Below, piece after piece: positions 51,048 through 60,030 of a stretch of DNA of 64,000 nucleotides (within the stretch, counting starts at the first letter, position 1; every line of letters begins with the position of its first letter). The notes under the pieces were generated by a model that searched no databases, was not told the DNA's origin, and saw only the letters and a list, made by a program, of their open reading frames with translations. The translations under genes were made by a program, and so were the position numbers. Source of the DNA: Senimuribacter sp049852125 (lineage in GTDB: Bacteria; Bacillota; Clostridia; Peptostreptococcales; Anaerovoracaceae); NCBI RefSeq assembly GCF_049852125.1, contig NZ_CP187532.1, positions 2,170,001 through 2,234,000 of the forward strand, read 5' to 3'.

Positions 51048-51746
51048 ATGGAGCATATGTCTGTTAATATAACACCTATCGCATATATACAAAGTCCGTT
51101 TTTAACCAAATTCGGTATTCCACGGCAAAGCGGCCTGACGCCCTCTGTTACCTCGCGAATTGTCTTTCGTAAAGACTTTGCCAGCGAAGAAGCTGTACGT
51201 GGACTTTCCGATTTCTCACATATTTGGCTGATCTGGGGATTCTCTGAAAACCAACAGAAAGGATGGCGTCCTACCGTACGACCGCCTCGTCTCGGTGGAA
51301 ATACCCGCGTCGGCGTATTTGCCACCCGTTCCCCTTTCCGTCCCAACGGACTTGGTCTTTCTTCTGTTAAACTGGAAGCAATAGAAAAAGACCCTCGCTC
51401 GGGCCTTTTTATTCTGATTTCTGGCGCAGATCTGTTAGATGGAACGCCTATCTACGATATTAAGCCGTATATTTCTACGGATTCTCACCCTGAAGCGATC
51501 TGCGGATTTCAGGATCACACAAAATCCCACCAGCTCCGGGTTGATATTTCCGCAGACCTGTTGTCACACGTTCCCACTGAGCTGCAAGCCGGTCTTCTGG
51601 AAATTTTAGCGCAAGATCCACGACCTGGATATCAGGATGATCCTCACCGTATCTACGGCCTCATCTACAGTAACTTTAACGTGCAATTCACCGTGGCAAA
51701 CCGATGTCTTCGGGTTGTAGATATCGTTCTGGCAGATACCCTTTGA
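51048..51746 (+). CDS. trmO: tRNA (adenine37-N6)-methyltransferase TrmO
   Basis: 232 residues of the TsaA/YaeB family: PIAYIQSPF start, SDFSHIWLIWGFSENQ, and the GVFATRSPFRPNGLGLS signature. It N6-methylates t6A37 of tRNA-Thr using SAM. AAGGAGG lies seven bases before the ATG. With mtaB elsewhere in the window this is a second t6A-modifying enzyme. Confidence 0.92.
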   Translation: MEHMSVNITPIAYIQSPFLTKFGIPRQSGLTPSVTSRIVFRKDFASEEAVRGLSDFSHIWLIWGFSENQQKGWRPTVRPPRLGGNTRVGVFATRSPFRPNGLGLSSVKLEAIEKDPRSGLFILISGADLLDGTPIYDIKPYISTDSHPEAICGFQDHTKSHQLRVDISADLLSHVPTELQAGLLEILAQDPRPGYQDDPHRIYGLIYSNFNVQFTVANRCLRVVDIVLADTL

Positions 51747-53753
51747 TCATCCATGCTGTGATGAAACCGCTTTAGCCGTGACGACGGTTTCTATCAGATC
51801 GTCCTGGTTGCGGCGGCTGCGCCGGTATCTGTTTTCTTCTACTGTAACCTCTATTTCTATGTTCTCTGACGCGCCCTGCTGCACGGCTCGTTGCCGAGCG
51901 CCCTCCCCTGCCAGCGCTTTCGCTGTCTCTACGGCTTCCGTGTATTCCGGCAGAGAGAGTGTTTTCGAACCGCCGGTAATAACGTACGTCAGGTAGGAGC
52001 TTCGAATGCCCTTATACGGTTCGATGCGGATGATACATTCTGTATTGATGTTTCCCATGGCCGCGCCGATGGCATTGGCTACTTTTCCGTCTTCTGGAAA
52101 TACTGCTTCTGTCTGCATTAAATCCGCAACATCTTTTAAAAAGATTTTCGTAGGACCTCCAATTCCGATCAGTTTCGACGGAACGCAGAAATTCGGGTTG
52201 ACAAAACGTTCTGTCACAGACTTCTTTCGATTTCTAAAGATGTAGGAAGACAGCTTCATAAGCTGCTCTTTTTCTTCATCCGCCAAATCCCTGCCCGTTT
52301 CATACTTCATAAAAATTGCCACCAGATTACTGTACAGACGGCACTTAACCATCTCGTAAATCTCCTGACAAGCCATCTCCGGCGTTGCTTTCATCACGAT
52401 CGCTAAATACGCAGCGCCTAATTGCGATGCCTGTGCGTTGTACTGAATATAATCTCCGTTTACATGCATAGCGTCCGTAGGTGTCATCCCAGATCGCATC
52501 ACAATTCCTAAGTCTTCCATTCTTCCCATATTCAACACATGCGGACTGATACGGGCAGCTTCTGCCGCTTCCCTGTAGATCAAAGGGCCTTGGGTGAGCG
52601 CTTTGATAAACCGCTGTTCACCGGCAGTAAAGGATGACAGATCCGCGGGCTCTTTAACCAGCAGAAAGAACTCGTTAGCGGGATAGCTGAACGCACGATC
52701 CATGTGAACCAATGTCTTCAGCTTTTTAATGATCTGAGGATATTCCTCCGCCAGCATACATAAAGGAATATATCGGCGCTGATCCAGATACAAGTCTCTG
52801 CCTCTATATTTTACCGCTGTATCTCCGCCCAGGGCAAAGGTATCAATCGATACGCCCCTGACCATGGTTTTCCAATCGCCAATGGATATGCCTGACGCGG
52901 CTGTAACAGCCTCTCCATGTCGAATCATGGCTATGTCGCTGGTTGTTCCTCCCATATCTACAATCATAGCATCAGGTTCATCAGAAAGCTCCATAGCGCC
53001 GATGATGCTGGCCGCCGGCCCGCAAAGCAATGTCTCTACCGGCCGTTTCCCCGCAAAATCTCTACTCATAACGCTTCCGTCACTTCTGACGATCACGATA
53101 GGCAATTGAATGCCCAATTCCTTTAACGATTTATCAATCGCTCTGAAAAATTCTTCCATTACAGAAAGCAGTCTGGCATTGAGCAAAGCTGTAGCGCCTC
53201 GTTTTTGGACATTTAGTTCCTGGTAGAGATCATAGCCTTTGATACACGGTATACTCAGTTTTTTGCGAAGAATCGCCGCTGCCTTTTCTTCGTAATCGCC
53301 GTCATTATACTTAGGATTCATCTGTACAATTGCCGCGCTGTCGTAACCGTCAAAAATGGTTTCCGCCTGTGCTGCAAATGATTCCCAATCCGGTTCCGGC
53401 TCATCAGCCTTCAGTGGATCGCCCGGCAGGAAACATATTTCATCAACCGGCGGCAGACCATATTCACCTTGCATCTTTTCGATCACAGCCTGCTTCACAC
53501 CGATAAAAACTAGCTTCGCTCTGCCGCCCTTATTTTCTACGCAGGCGTTGGTTGCTAACGTGGTAGAAAGCGATATATAAGACGCCCTTTCAATTAAGGC
53601 GCGATCTAACTCCCGCAAAGCCTTGATAATGCCGACACAAAGATCCGGTCTCGTTGTCGGCGTCTTACTCCGGGATAAAACCTTATGATTCTCTGTATCA
53701 TAGACGACCGCGTCAGTGCACGTACCGCCGGTATCTATTCCAATTGCTAACAT
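51747..53753 (-). CDS. Hydantoinase/oxoprolinase family protein (HyuA-like)
   Basis: 668 residues. An N-terminal Hydant_A_N domain (IGIDTGGTCTDAVVYD) and a central hydantoinase A domain with ASHMK-type actin-like motifs (VDMGGTTSDIAMI, ALGGDTAVKYRGR) are clear. No HyuB partner is adjacent, so its ATP-dependent ring-opening substrate (hydantoin, 5-oxoproline or other) is unknown; it could be an orphan acetone carboxylase-like activator. The ATG at 53753 follows GGGAGGAG; a longer frame to 53774 lacks a site. Its stop abuts the convergent trmO stop. Confidence 0.85.
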   Translation of the reverse strand: MLAIGIDTGGTCTDAVVYDTENHKVLSRSKTPTTRPDLCVGIIKALRELDRALIERASYISLSTTLATNACVENKGGRAKLVFIGVKQAVIEKMQGEYGLPPVDEICFLPGDPLKADEPEPDWESFAAQAETIFDGYDSAAIVQMNPKYNDGDYEEKAAAILRKKLSIPCIKGYDLYQELNVQKRGATALLNARLLSVMEEFFRAIDKSLKELGIQLPIVIVRSDGSVMSRDFAGKRPVETLLCGPAASIIGAMELSDEPDAMIVDMGGTTSDIAMIRHGEAVTAASGISIGDWKTMVRGVSIDTFALGGDTAVKYRGRDLYLDQRRYIPLCMLAEEYPQIIKKLKTLVHMDRAFSYPANEFFLLVKEPADLSSFTAGEQRFIKALTQGPLIYREAAEAARISPHVLNMGRMEDLGIVMRSGMTPTDAMHVNGDYIQYNAQASQLGAAYLAIVMKATPEMACQEIYEMVKCRLYSNLVAIFMKYETGRDLADEEKEQLMKLSSYIFRNRKKSVTERFVNPNFCVPSKLIGIGGPTKIFLKDVADLMQTEAVFPEDGKVANAIGAAMGNINTECIIRIEPYKGIRSSYLTYVITGGSKTLSLPEYTEAVETAKALAGEGARQRAVQQGASENIEIEVTVEENRYRRSRRNQDDLIETVVTAKAVSSQHG

Positions 53754-53877
53754 TTGAAGCTCCTCCCATGCCAATGATTATTTTATCCGATTATAATATA
53801 TCACAGAGGATGGAGCTCGTCTTGCTGTTTTCATAAAGGTTTTGGTATTTATTCCAGTTGATGTGATATTTTTTCTA

Positions 53878-53906
53878 TTGAAACCAATGCCAATTCATGA
53901 TATACT
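53878..53906 (+). promoter_or_regulatory. Promoter of the tRNA-Ser gene
   Basis: TTGAAA (53878-53883), 17 bases, TATACT (53901-53906), 11 bases before the tRNA. Confidence 0.7.
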
Positions 53907-53917
53907 TTTATGGTCGT

Positions 53918-54005
53918 GGAGAGTTGTCAGAGTGGTCGATCGTGCAGCACTCGAAATGCTGTGTCCTTAACCGGACCCAGGGTTCGAATCCCTGACTCTC
54001 CGCCA
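53918..54005 (+). tRNA. tRNA-Ser(CGA)
   Basis: Acceptor GGAGAGT pairs with ACTCTCC, followed by G and an encoded CCA. The anticodon stem CAGCA/TGCTG closes the loop CTCGAAA with anticodon CGA, which reads UCG. A long variable arm (GTGTCC...GGACC region) and the TTCGAATC T loop confirm a type II serine tRNA. Confidence 0.95.
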
Positions 54006-54010
54006 ATGAG

Positions 54011-54050
54011 AAATCCAGTAACCGTGCGAGGCGCTGGATTTTTCTTTTTT
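54011..54050 (+). terminator. Terminator after tRNA-Ser
   Basis: AAATCCAG pairs with CTGGATTT across a 15-base loop, followed by TTTCTTTTTT. Confidence 0.8.
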
Positions 54051-54389
54051 GTATCTGCTTCGAAAATTCGAAAAGAACAGCCTTTTGTCATTCAAGCTCA
54101 ATTTCCTCAATTCGCCCAGCTCGTAATACATAGCCATCGTACTGGTAGTTGTAGCAGTTGCCGCAAACCTGCCGTGTGCGGCAAATCAAAGAGACTGATT
54201 TTTAAAAAGTGGAAATATCAAGCGATGACCAAGCGGGACGAATGCACCGACGGGAAAATTATTTTACTGGAGTTTGAGCAATCGCTGGAGTCGTCATTCC
54301 CAACCTGTAATGTCCCAAGACCTTCATTTGAAATCCCCTGCAATCTATGCTATATTATAATCAAATCTTTTGAGGCAGGAGATATTCTT
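54051..54389 (+). other. Intergenic stretch with no recognised gene
   Basis: A plus-strand frame stays open here and joins the DapF-like frame, containing a cysteine cluster (CSSCRKPAVCG). It has no start codon with a ribosome site of its own, and its wording is not that of a family I recognise. It may be the remains of a gene. A TATATTATAAT promoter-like stretch at about 54350-54360 precedes the next gene. Confidence 0.35.
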
Positions 54390-55223
54390 ATGAACAAAAA
54401 ACAATCTACGCAGAAAGTGCGCATATGCATTGCGAATCCGGCAGGAAATATCACTATTTTCGTATTGGATTCATTTCCCCGCAGTCAATACCAGTCTGTC
54501 GCTACAGAACTGCTTTCCGTAAAGGAATTCGCGGCTGAGCAGGTAGCTTTTGTCACCGGTAAAAACTCCATGGAAATGTGCGGTCTGGAATTCTGCGGAA
54601 ACGCCTCTCGATCCTTCGCTTTAATGCAGGCAAAAAAAGAAGGCCTCTCCGGCCATTCCGTCATAGATATCTCTGTCAGCGGCTGTAATGAACGTCTGCA
54701 CGTAGCGGTCGATACCACAAATGATTATACTAAAATCAAAATGCCTCTGCCTCGGAAAATCACAGAGCCCGACCTTGACGGCATCCCCAGGACTGACGCC
54801 CTTTGCTCCCTGCTGAAAAACAGTAAAATCGTAGATCTCGACGGTATCGTTCACGTGATCGTACAGGACCAATATCCTAGTATGGAAAATTTTGATGTGA
54901 TAAAGAATTACATCAACGAAAAGTTCGCGCCGCCTGCAGTTGGAGTTATGTTTTACGATTCAAGCGAGAACCGGCTGACGCCTATCGTCTATGTGAAAGA
55001 CGTAAATACAACCTACATTGAAGGCAGCTGTGCCTCCGGGGTTACGGCTGTCGCTGCTGCATTCTGTCAAAATGAAACATCTGGTACGTTCCGCTTTTCC
55101 CTGCCTCAGCCTGCCGGGACGATCACTGCCACCTGCGAGAAAGCAAACGGCATCCTGAAAGCAGTCTATATCGAAGGTCCTGTCGGCCTGCAGCCCGTTC
55201 AAACCGTGGATATACGGCTTTAG
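54390..55223 (+). CDS. Diaminopimelate epimerase-superfamily protein (possible amino-acid racemase)
   Basis: 277 residues. Two catalytic cysteines sit in the DapF-type settings EFCGNASRSFAL and GSCASGVTAVAAAF, one per half of the two-domain fold. Overall wording is distant from true DapF and nearer the CntK/histidine-racemase-like group. The substrate is therefore uncertain. The ATG at 54390 follows GGCAGGAG; the longer frame reaching back through the tRNA is rejected. It overlaps the convergent lipid kinase gene by four bases. Confidence 0.72.
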   Translation: MNKKQSTQKVRICIANPAGNITIFVLDSFPRSQYQSVATELLSVKEFAAEQVAFVTGKNSMEMCGLEFCGNASRSFALMQAKKEGLSGHSVIDISVSGCNERLHVAVDTTNDYTKIKMPLPRKITEPDLDGIPRTDALCSLLKNSKIVDLDGIVHVIVQDQYPSMENFDVIKNYINEKFAPPAVGVMFYDSSENRLTPIVYVKDVNTTYIEGSCASGVTAVAAAFCQNETSGTFRFSLPQPAGTITATCEKANGILKAVYIEGPVGLQPVQTVDIRL

Positions 55224-56161
55224 GGCTTAGCAGGAAGAAGGAAGGAAAGCGCTCCGGGTACAATAGTAAATTCAATTTTCTCCGCCAGAGCAATTTCACC
55301 GTCTACACAGAGAAAGAAATTCTTTTCCTTTGGCGTTAACATCAGAGACGTGCAGCGCTTTACCGTCAAGATATCATCAATACCAGGCAACCCCAAATGG
55401 CTTCCTGCTTTATATTTTGGAAAAAGCTTCACAAAAGTAACTCTGGATACATCTCTGATCAGGTTCAGATCAAAATTTCCGTCGTCCACAGACGACTGCG
55501 GTGATGTAAACATCCCCCCTCCGCAATAAGCTCCATTAGCAATAGCACAGAGTAAAACCTCCCCATCCTTTAATACTTGTCCCCGTTCTTCCACCCTAAG
55601 TCGAATCACTTTTTTCTGAAGAAATATACCCAGTACCGCCAACAGATATGCCGCCGGACCGGCAATAAACGGTTTCTTCTTCAGCCGTCCTGCCAACTCA
55701 ACCACATTGCAGTCAAACCCGATATTAAACATATTGGCGCAATACCGTTGCTGATAGCCGCCGTTGATCACTCCGGCGTAACGAATCAGATCAATTGGCC
55801 GCGGTTCTGCTAAGAGCTGCGCCCGAATGGAATGAAAGTCCCCTGCTTCCGGGAAATTTCGTACAAAATCATTACCGGTTCCAATGGGTATGCAACCCAC
55901 AGAGATGTTTTCAAATCCTGCCGCACCGTTTAAAATTTCATTGAGCGTCCCATCGCCGCCACAGGAGTAAAATCTTGCTTGTTTCCCCTTCAGCTGCTGT
56001 GCGATATTACGGGCAGCAGTCTCCCCATCGGCTGTTGCCTTTGTTATATATATTTCATACTGCATATTTAAAGCCTCAGCCGAAGCCTTAATATCAGCAA
56101 TCAATTTCTCAATACCTTTCCCCTGACCCGCTGCCGGGTTCACAAAGAAGTAGTTGATCAT
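55220..56161 (-). CDS. Diacylglycerol/lipid kinase family protein
   Basis: 313 residues with a DAGKc domain: FVNPAAGQGKG (6-16), the GGDGTLNEIL motif and IPIGTGNDFVR, followed by the YegS/BmrU-like C-terminal beta domain. It phosphorylates a membrane lipid such as diacylglycerol. The dgkA gene usual beside cdd is missing from the era block, so this could serve that function, an inference only. Confidence 0.88.
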   Translation of the reverse strand: MINYFFVNPAAGQGKGIEKLIADIKASAEALNMQYEIYITKATADGETAARNIAQQLKGKQARFYSCGGDGTLNEILNGAAGFENISVGCIPIGTGNDFVRNFPEAGDFHSIRAQLLAEPRPIDLIRYAGVINGGYQQRYCANMFNIGFDCNVVELAGRLKKKPFIAGPAAYLLAVLGIFLQKKVIRLRVEERGQVLKDGEVLLCAIANGAYCGGGMFTSPQSSVDDGNFDLNLIRDVSRVTFVKLFPKYKAGSHLGLPGIDDILTVKRCTSLMLTPKEKNFFLCVDGEIALAEKIEFTIVPGALSFLLPAKP

Positions 56162-56322
56162 GAAATGCTCCTTACTATATTACAGGTACTTACATTTTAC
56201 GCTAATATTCTTTTAATTACAAGGAGTTTCGGTTATAATACAGAAATATAGAATCATAAGGTATCTGGTAAGATGACGTACTTGTGTGCATAGGAATCTC
56301 CATTCAGTTATGCACACCTTTT

Positions 56323-57054
56323 TTATTCTTCTACCACAAGAAGCTTCTGACTGAGCGTTTGCTTCTGACTGTCATTAAGCGGTATATTTGTGTTCAGCCA
56401 AATAATTCTGTCATCGTATTCCAACAATCTCTTATTCTCCTCAGCGCCCTCATCTCCCACTACAGCATAAATCGCCTTAGCGCCTAATTTCTCATCTTCT
56501 ATCCTGGAAAACTCCATAAATTCCCTTCGTTCTTCCATAAACCATTGCGAAAGCTTCTTTGCATTTCCAAGATAGATCCTATACGAAAGCCAATATTTCT
56601 GCCTATTATCAGAAAAATCATCGCACTCCATATACCGAACAAACACCGATCCGCCTTTATCGCAATATCGATCCGCATATGCTGCCGTTTCGATACCCAA
56701 ATCTTCCATCGTAAGCGGCAATTCATCCAGAGAAACCATTTGGTAACTGCCGTCAACCTGCACATATTCATCATTTCCTGTATTGGCTGTAATTGCACCG
56801 GCAATTCCCGATGCAACGATTGCCAGTATGATGCCAACCAGTATATACGTGCCGAAATTGCCCTCCCGCCGCTTTCCAAATCTGGCGCTCAGCAAAGGAA
56901 ACAATATTACAAACAGAAAAAATACCGCACATAACATCATTGTGGTTATGAGCCTTACCCGCTCCCCAGAAAAATATGCGTCCATCAACTGGCTGCCCCA
57001 GGCAATGATAATGATAACTGCTAATAATACTTTATCCGCTATGCGAGAAACCAC
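56323..57054 (-). CDS. Unknown membrane protein of the DUF2812 cluster
   Basis: 243 residues: two or three membrane helices in the first 105 residues (8-26, 38-58 and 70-90), then an extracytoplasmic or soluble alpha/beta domain with no motif I recognise. The start is probably GTG at 57054, which lies 16 bases inside the DUF2812 gene, so the two are translationally coupled. Members of this gene order are thought to form a membrane stress module; the function is unknown. Confidence 0.65.
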   Translation of the reverse strand: MVSRIADKVLLAVIIIIAWGSQLMDAYFSGERVRLITTMMLCAVFFLFVILFPLLSARFGKRREGNFGTYILVGIILAIVASGIAGAITANTGNDEYVQVDGSYQMVSLDELPLTMEDLGIETAAYADRYCDKGGSVFVRYMECDDFSDNRQKYWLSYRIYLGNAKKLSQWFMEERREFMEFSRIEDEKLGAKAIYAVVGDEGAEENKRLLEYDDRIIWLNTNIPLNDSQKQTLSQKLLVVEE

Positions 57055-57656
57055 TTCTTTCTGTAGTCCGGCGGCTGGCCGCCTGCGACAATTTTTTTTG
57101 CATTTAGATACCAGTGCAGATAGCTGATGACCTGCAGAACAACAAACAGTATTAGGACTGGCATTATAAACATCAATAGCACGATTTTGTTTTCCAGAAA
57201 ATATCCATAGTCAAAATTCACCCAAAGGTAACCCTGTATGATTACGTTCAATACGAAAGTTGCCATAGGAAGCCAAAGCATTAGCTTTTTCTCCCTGCGA
57301 TGAATCGTCTCCAGCTTTACAACTGGATCCGTATGAATCGGCTCTGCTGCCAGATCATCGGTTTCGAAAATCTGAATTTTTCCATCGTTGAAAATATGAC
57401 GCCACCCTGCCGCTTCACAGTATTCGATCAATCGCTCGTTGTCCGAATCATGATCGTCCGCATACACCAGCTCCACACTGACTTTCACTTTCCGAACTTT
57501 ACTTCTGCGAAAACCTAAAATGGCGCCTGTTTTACTGGAAAGTTCCCAGCCTTCAGCTGCTTTTTTCTCAAGAAATTCTGCAAGGGAGTCCAATTCGTTA
57601 TCCTCACAAGCTAACCGTACAGTCATAGTATCCACGTTTTTCAGCTTCAGTTTCAT
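57039..57656 (-). CDS. DUF2812 domain membrane protein
   Basis: 205 residues. A soluble N-terminal domain (about 1-115; FLEKKAAEGWELSSKTG is the family signature) is followed by two membrane helices (about 130-150 and 160-182). DUF2812 proteins are regularly encoded with PadR regulators in Firmicutes, as here, three bases after the PadR stop. Biochemical function is unknown. Confidence 0.85.
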   Translation of the reverse strand: MKLKLKNVDTMTVRLACEDNELDSLAEFLEKKAAEGWELSSKTGAILGFRRSKVRKVKVSVELVYADDHDSDNERLIEYCEAAGWRHIFNDGKIQIFETDDLAAEPIHTDPVVKLETIHRREKKLMLWLPMATFVLNVIIQGYLWVNFDYGYFLENKIVLLMFIMPVLILFVVLQVISYLHWYLNAKKIVAGGQPPDYRKKWFLA

Positions 57657-57659
57657 CTT

Positions 57660-57983
57660 TTACTGCTCCTTTCCGTAATGCTTCTCAAAATCCAAAATCA
57701 ACAGAAGATGCCGCTGATGCTCCTGCATAAGCCGATTTTTTCCTGTCTCTGTCAGGCGATAACGTATTTTACCTCGTGCTCCTTCTCTGGAAGTTTCCTC
57801 GATCAGACCTGCTTTTTCAAAGTCGCCAAGGAGTGTATATAAGGTGCCTGGTCCCAGCCGAATGCGCCCGTCAGTCATCGCTCTGACAACCTCCATTACA
57901 TCGACACCGCAAAGCTCCCGTTGGAGTGCAAGAAGGACATAATACATCTGTTCCGTTAATGTCTTAAATTTCTCCCTTGGCAT
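57660..57983 (-). CDS. PadR family transcriptional regulator
   Basis: 107 residues: a winged helix (TEQMYYVLLALQRELCGVDVMEVV, LGPGTLYTLLGDFEKAGLIEE) and a short C-terminal dimerisation helix, the PadR s2 type. It is first in the operon with the DUF2812 and membrane protein genes, and a 13-base-arm palindrome upstream is its likely operator, suggesting autorepression. Confidence 0.92.
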   Translation of the reverse strand: MPREKFKTLTEQMYYVLLALQRELCGVDVMEVVRAMTDGRIRLGPGTLYTLLGDFEKAGLIEETSREGARGKIRYRLTETGKNRLMQEHQRHLLLILDFEKHYGKEQ

Positions 57984-58017
57984 AAATTCAAATTTCCTTT
58001 CCGGATGTTTCCTCTCT

Positions 58018-58046
58018 ATATCGAATATCGTATCGATATTCGATAT
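58018..58046. promoter_or_regulatory. PadR operator candidate
   Basis: A perfect inverted repeat ATATCGAATATCG-TAT-CGATATTCGATAT, 35 bases before the PadR start. Length and symmetry fit a dimer site. Confidence 0.75.
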
Positions 58047-58109
58047 TACTCTGACTAAATTATACTACACCGCCTAAAAAAAGTCAAAAAATTTTCAAAA
58101 AATCGAATA

Positions 58110-58135
58110 AGCCCTGAGATTTTTTCCTCAGGGCT
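58110..58135 (-). terminator. Terminator after the M32 carboxypeptidase
   Basis: AGCCCTGAG/CTCAGGGCT perfect 9-bp stem; the minus-strand T-run is displaced (TTATTCGATTTTTTG). Confidence 0.65.
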
Positions 58136-58166
58136 CATAAACTGATTATTTTACAGGATAACAATC

Positions 58167-59666
58167 CTATACTTCATATAAACTCTTGAACTTTCTCTCA
58201 AGATAATCCACATAATACGCCGGATCAAATGATTTTCCACATGTCATCTGAATCAGCTCCTCTGCCGTATACAGCATGCCGTGACGATAGATTTTTTCAG
58301 TCAGCCATTGCCGCACCGGCGCGAAGTCGCCTTTTTCACAGCAAGCGTCTACATCGACTGCAGAGCGCAGCGCCGCGTAAATCTGCGCGGAATAAGCCGT
58401 TCCGAGAGCATAGCTTGGAAAATATCCGAAAGCGCCGCCTGCCCAGTGAGCGTCCTGCAGCACGCCGCGGGTATCGTCAGGTACATCGATGCCAAGGTAT
58501 TCCTTGTACAGACGATTCCACTCCGCCGGAAGTTCCGCCACAGAAAGTTCTCCTGCAAAAATACGTTTCTCCAGTTCGTAGCGCACCATCACATGCAGGG
58601 CATAAGTCAGCTCATCCGCATCGGTACGGATAAGCGACGGCTTCGCCACATTCACAGCCTGGTAGAAAGCTTCCGTACTCACGCCCTCCATCTGTGCCGG
58701 AAACAGTTCCTTTACCTTCGGGAAGATTAACTTACAGAAAGGCAGACTTCTGCCAATATAGTTTTCCCACAGACGAGACTGGGACTCGTGAATCGCCGTC
58801 GTCGCCCCGGCGCCCAGTACAGAAAACTGCAGTGCGTCATCAACAGAGAGCTCATACATCCCATGACCGCTTTCGTGGACCACACTGTACAAATTGCTGG
58901 TTAAATCGTCTTCCAGATATTTGGTGGTAATGCGCACGTCATTTTTAGAGAATTCAATGGTAAACGGATGCTCCGTTTCCCGCAGGATGCAGCGGTCTTT
59001 GTCGATGCCCATCACATCCATCACATAGTCCGATAATTTCTTCTGCGCCTCTATATCAAACGAGCCTGCTAAAAATGTGGTATTCGGCTGCTGCGCTTCG
59101 CTCACCGTCTTGATGAGAGGCACCAGCTTTTTTCGCAGCGCATCGAAAAACGGATCCATCTGCGCCTGGGTCATACCCCGCTCAAATTCGTTCAGCAGCG
59201 TATCGTATACATCGCCATCCGGATTGATATATGCCGCATATCGCTTTTTCATCTCAATCAGCTTTTCCAGATGAGGCGCGAAGACGGAAAAATCATTGGT
59301 CTTTTTCGCCACCTCCCAATAGTGATTGGCTCTGGTCTGGGCTTCCTCCATGGCGATGACTTCCTCTTTCGGTACCTTTTCTATCTTCTCCTGTTCTTCG
59401 TGAAGTTCTTCTACCTCGCGGCGAGTCTGAAAATCCAACGTCTCACGCTGCGTGTACAAATCGTCTAACAACGCTTTAAATTCAGGGTTCACCGTCAGGC
59501 TGTAGATTTCCCCACTGATCACGCCCATCGTAGCGCTCATAGATTCCGCCGCGCCCGGCGGCATAGAAGTAGAAGCGTCGTAAAATAAAAGGCTGGATGC
59601 GTGATTATACGCTTTCAGCTTTTTTTGATGTTCCTTTAAGGCAATTACCTTTTCTTCCAAATTCAT
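58167..59666 (-). CDS. M32 family metallocarboxypeptidase
   Basis: 499 residues. The zinc motif HESGHGMYEL (HExxH) lies near residue 265, with a downstream Glu in the IHESQSRLWEN block; this is the thermostable carboxypeptidase Taq family, cytoplasmic. It trims C-terminal residues from peptides, which fits its place downstream of a peptide importer on the same strand. The ATG at 59666 follows AGGAGG by eight bases. The 364 bases upstream hold the octamer array. Confidence 0.92.
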   Translation of the reverse strand: MNLEEKVIALKEHQKKLKAYNHASSLLFYDASTSMPPGAAESMSATMGVISGEIYSLTVNPEFKALLDDLYTQRETLDFQTRREVEELHEEQEKIEKVPKEEVIAMEEAQTRANHYWEVAKKTNDFSVFAPHLEKLIEMKKRYAAYINPDGDVYDTLLNEFERGMTQAQMDPFFDALRKKLVPLIKTVSEAQQPNTTFLAGSFDIEAQKKLSDYVMDVMGIDKDRCILRETEHPFTIEFSKNDVRITTKYLEDDLTSNLYSVVHESGHGMYELSVDDALQFSVLGAGATTAIHESQSRLWENYIGRSLPFCKLIFPKVKELFPAQMEGVSTEAFYQAVNVAKPSLIRTDADELTYALHVMVRYELEKRIFAGELSVAELPAEWNRLYKEYLGIDVPDDTRGVLQDAHWAGGAFGYFPSYALGTAYSAQIYAALRSAVDVDACCEKGDFAPVRQWLTEKIYRHGMLYTAEELIQMTCGKSFDPAYYVDYLERKFKSLYEV

Positions 59667-59695
59667 TTTCATTTCCTCCTGTTCTGGTGTCCTTG

Positions 59696-59999
59696 GTTGT
59701 GCAAATGCTTCCCTTTCACCCGCTGTCTGCACAACTTTTTATGGGCGAGGTTTTGCAAAACCTGCCTCGAAGTCTGCAAATTGCACAACTTTCGGTCACA
59801 GCAATCCGCTGCAAACGAAAAAAGTTGTGCATTTCACAAGAAAAAAACTCCCGCTGCACAACTTTTTTCAAAATATTTCACACGCATTAGGCTTCATCAA
59901 GCGAAAGTTGTGCATTTCCATATTTTATCAATCTTTTTGCACAACCAAACCTCCAAAGAGTTGTGCAAAATCCGGCAAAGCACGCCGTTTCTGCACAAC
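59696..59999. repeat. Array of five GTTGTGCA-N23/24-TGCACAAC units
   Basis: Units at 59696-59735, 59750-59789, 59824-59862, 59907-59945 and 59960-59999, each 39-40 bases. Nine of the ten arms are exact; the left arm at 59750 is GTTTTGCA. Arm centres are 31-32 bases apart in every unit, and gaps between units are 14, 34, 44 and 14. Interiors are unrelated. It lies between dppF and the carboxypeptidase gene, both on the minus strand. Confidence 0.8.
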
Positions 60000-60030
60000 C
60001 TTCGTCAAGAGCCAAGCTCATCCACACCTT

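Noticed and set aside
53910..54389. N-terminal extension of the DapF-like frame through the tRNA
   Set aside because: It would translate the tRNA-Ser gene and a terminator; a proper ribosome site and ATG are at 54390.
59696..59999. Possible CRISPR array or origin with DnaA boxes
   Set aside because: The word GTTGTGCA is not the DnaA box TTATCCACA, units are inverted-ended and gaps vary by about ten bases; no cas, dnaA or dnaN nearby.
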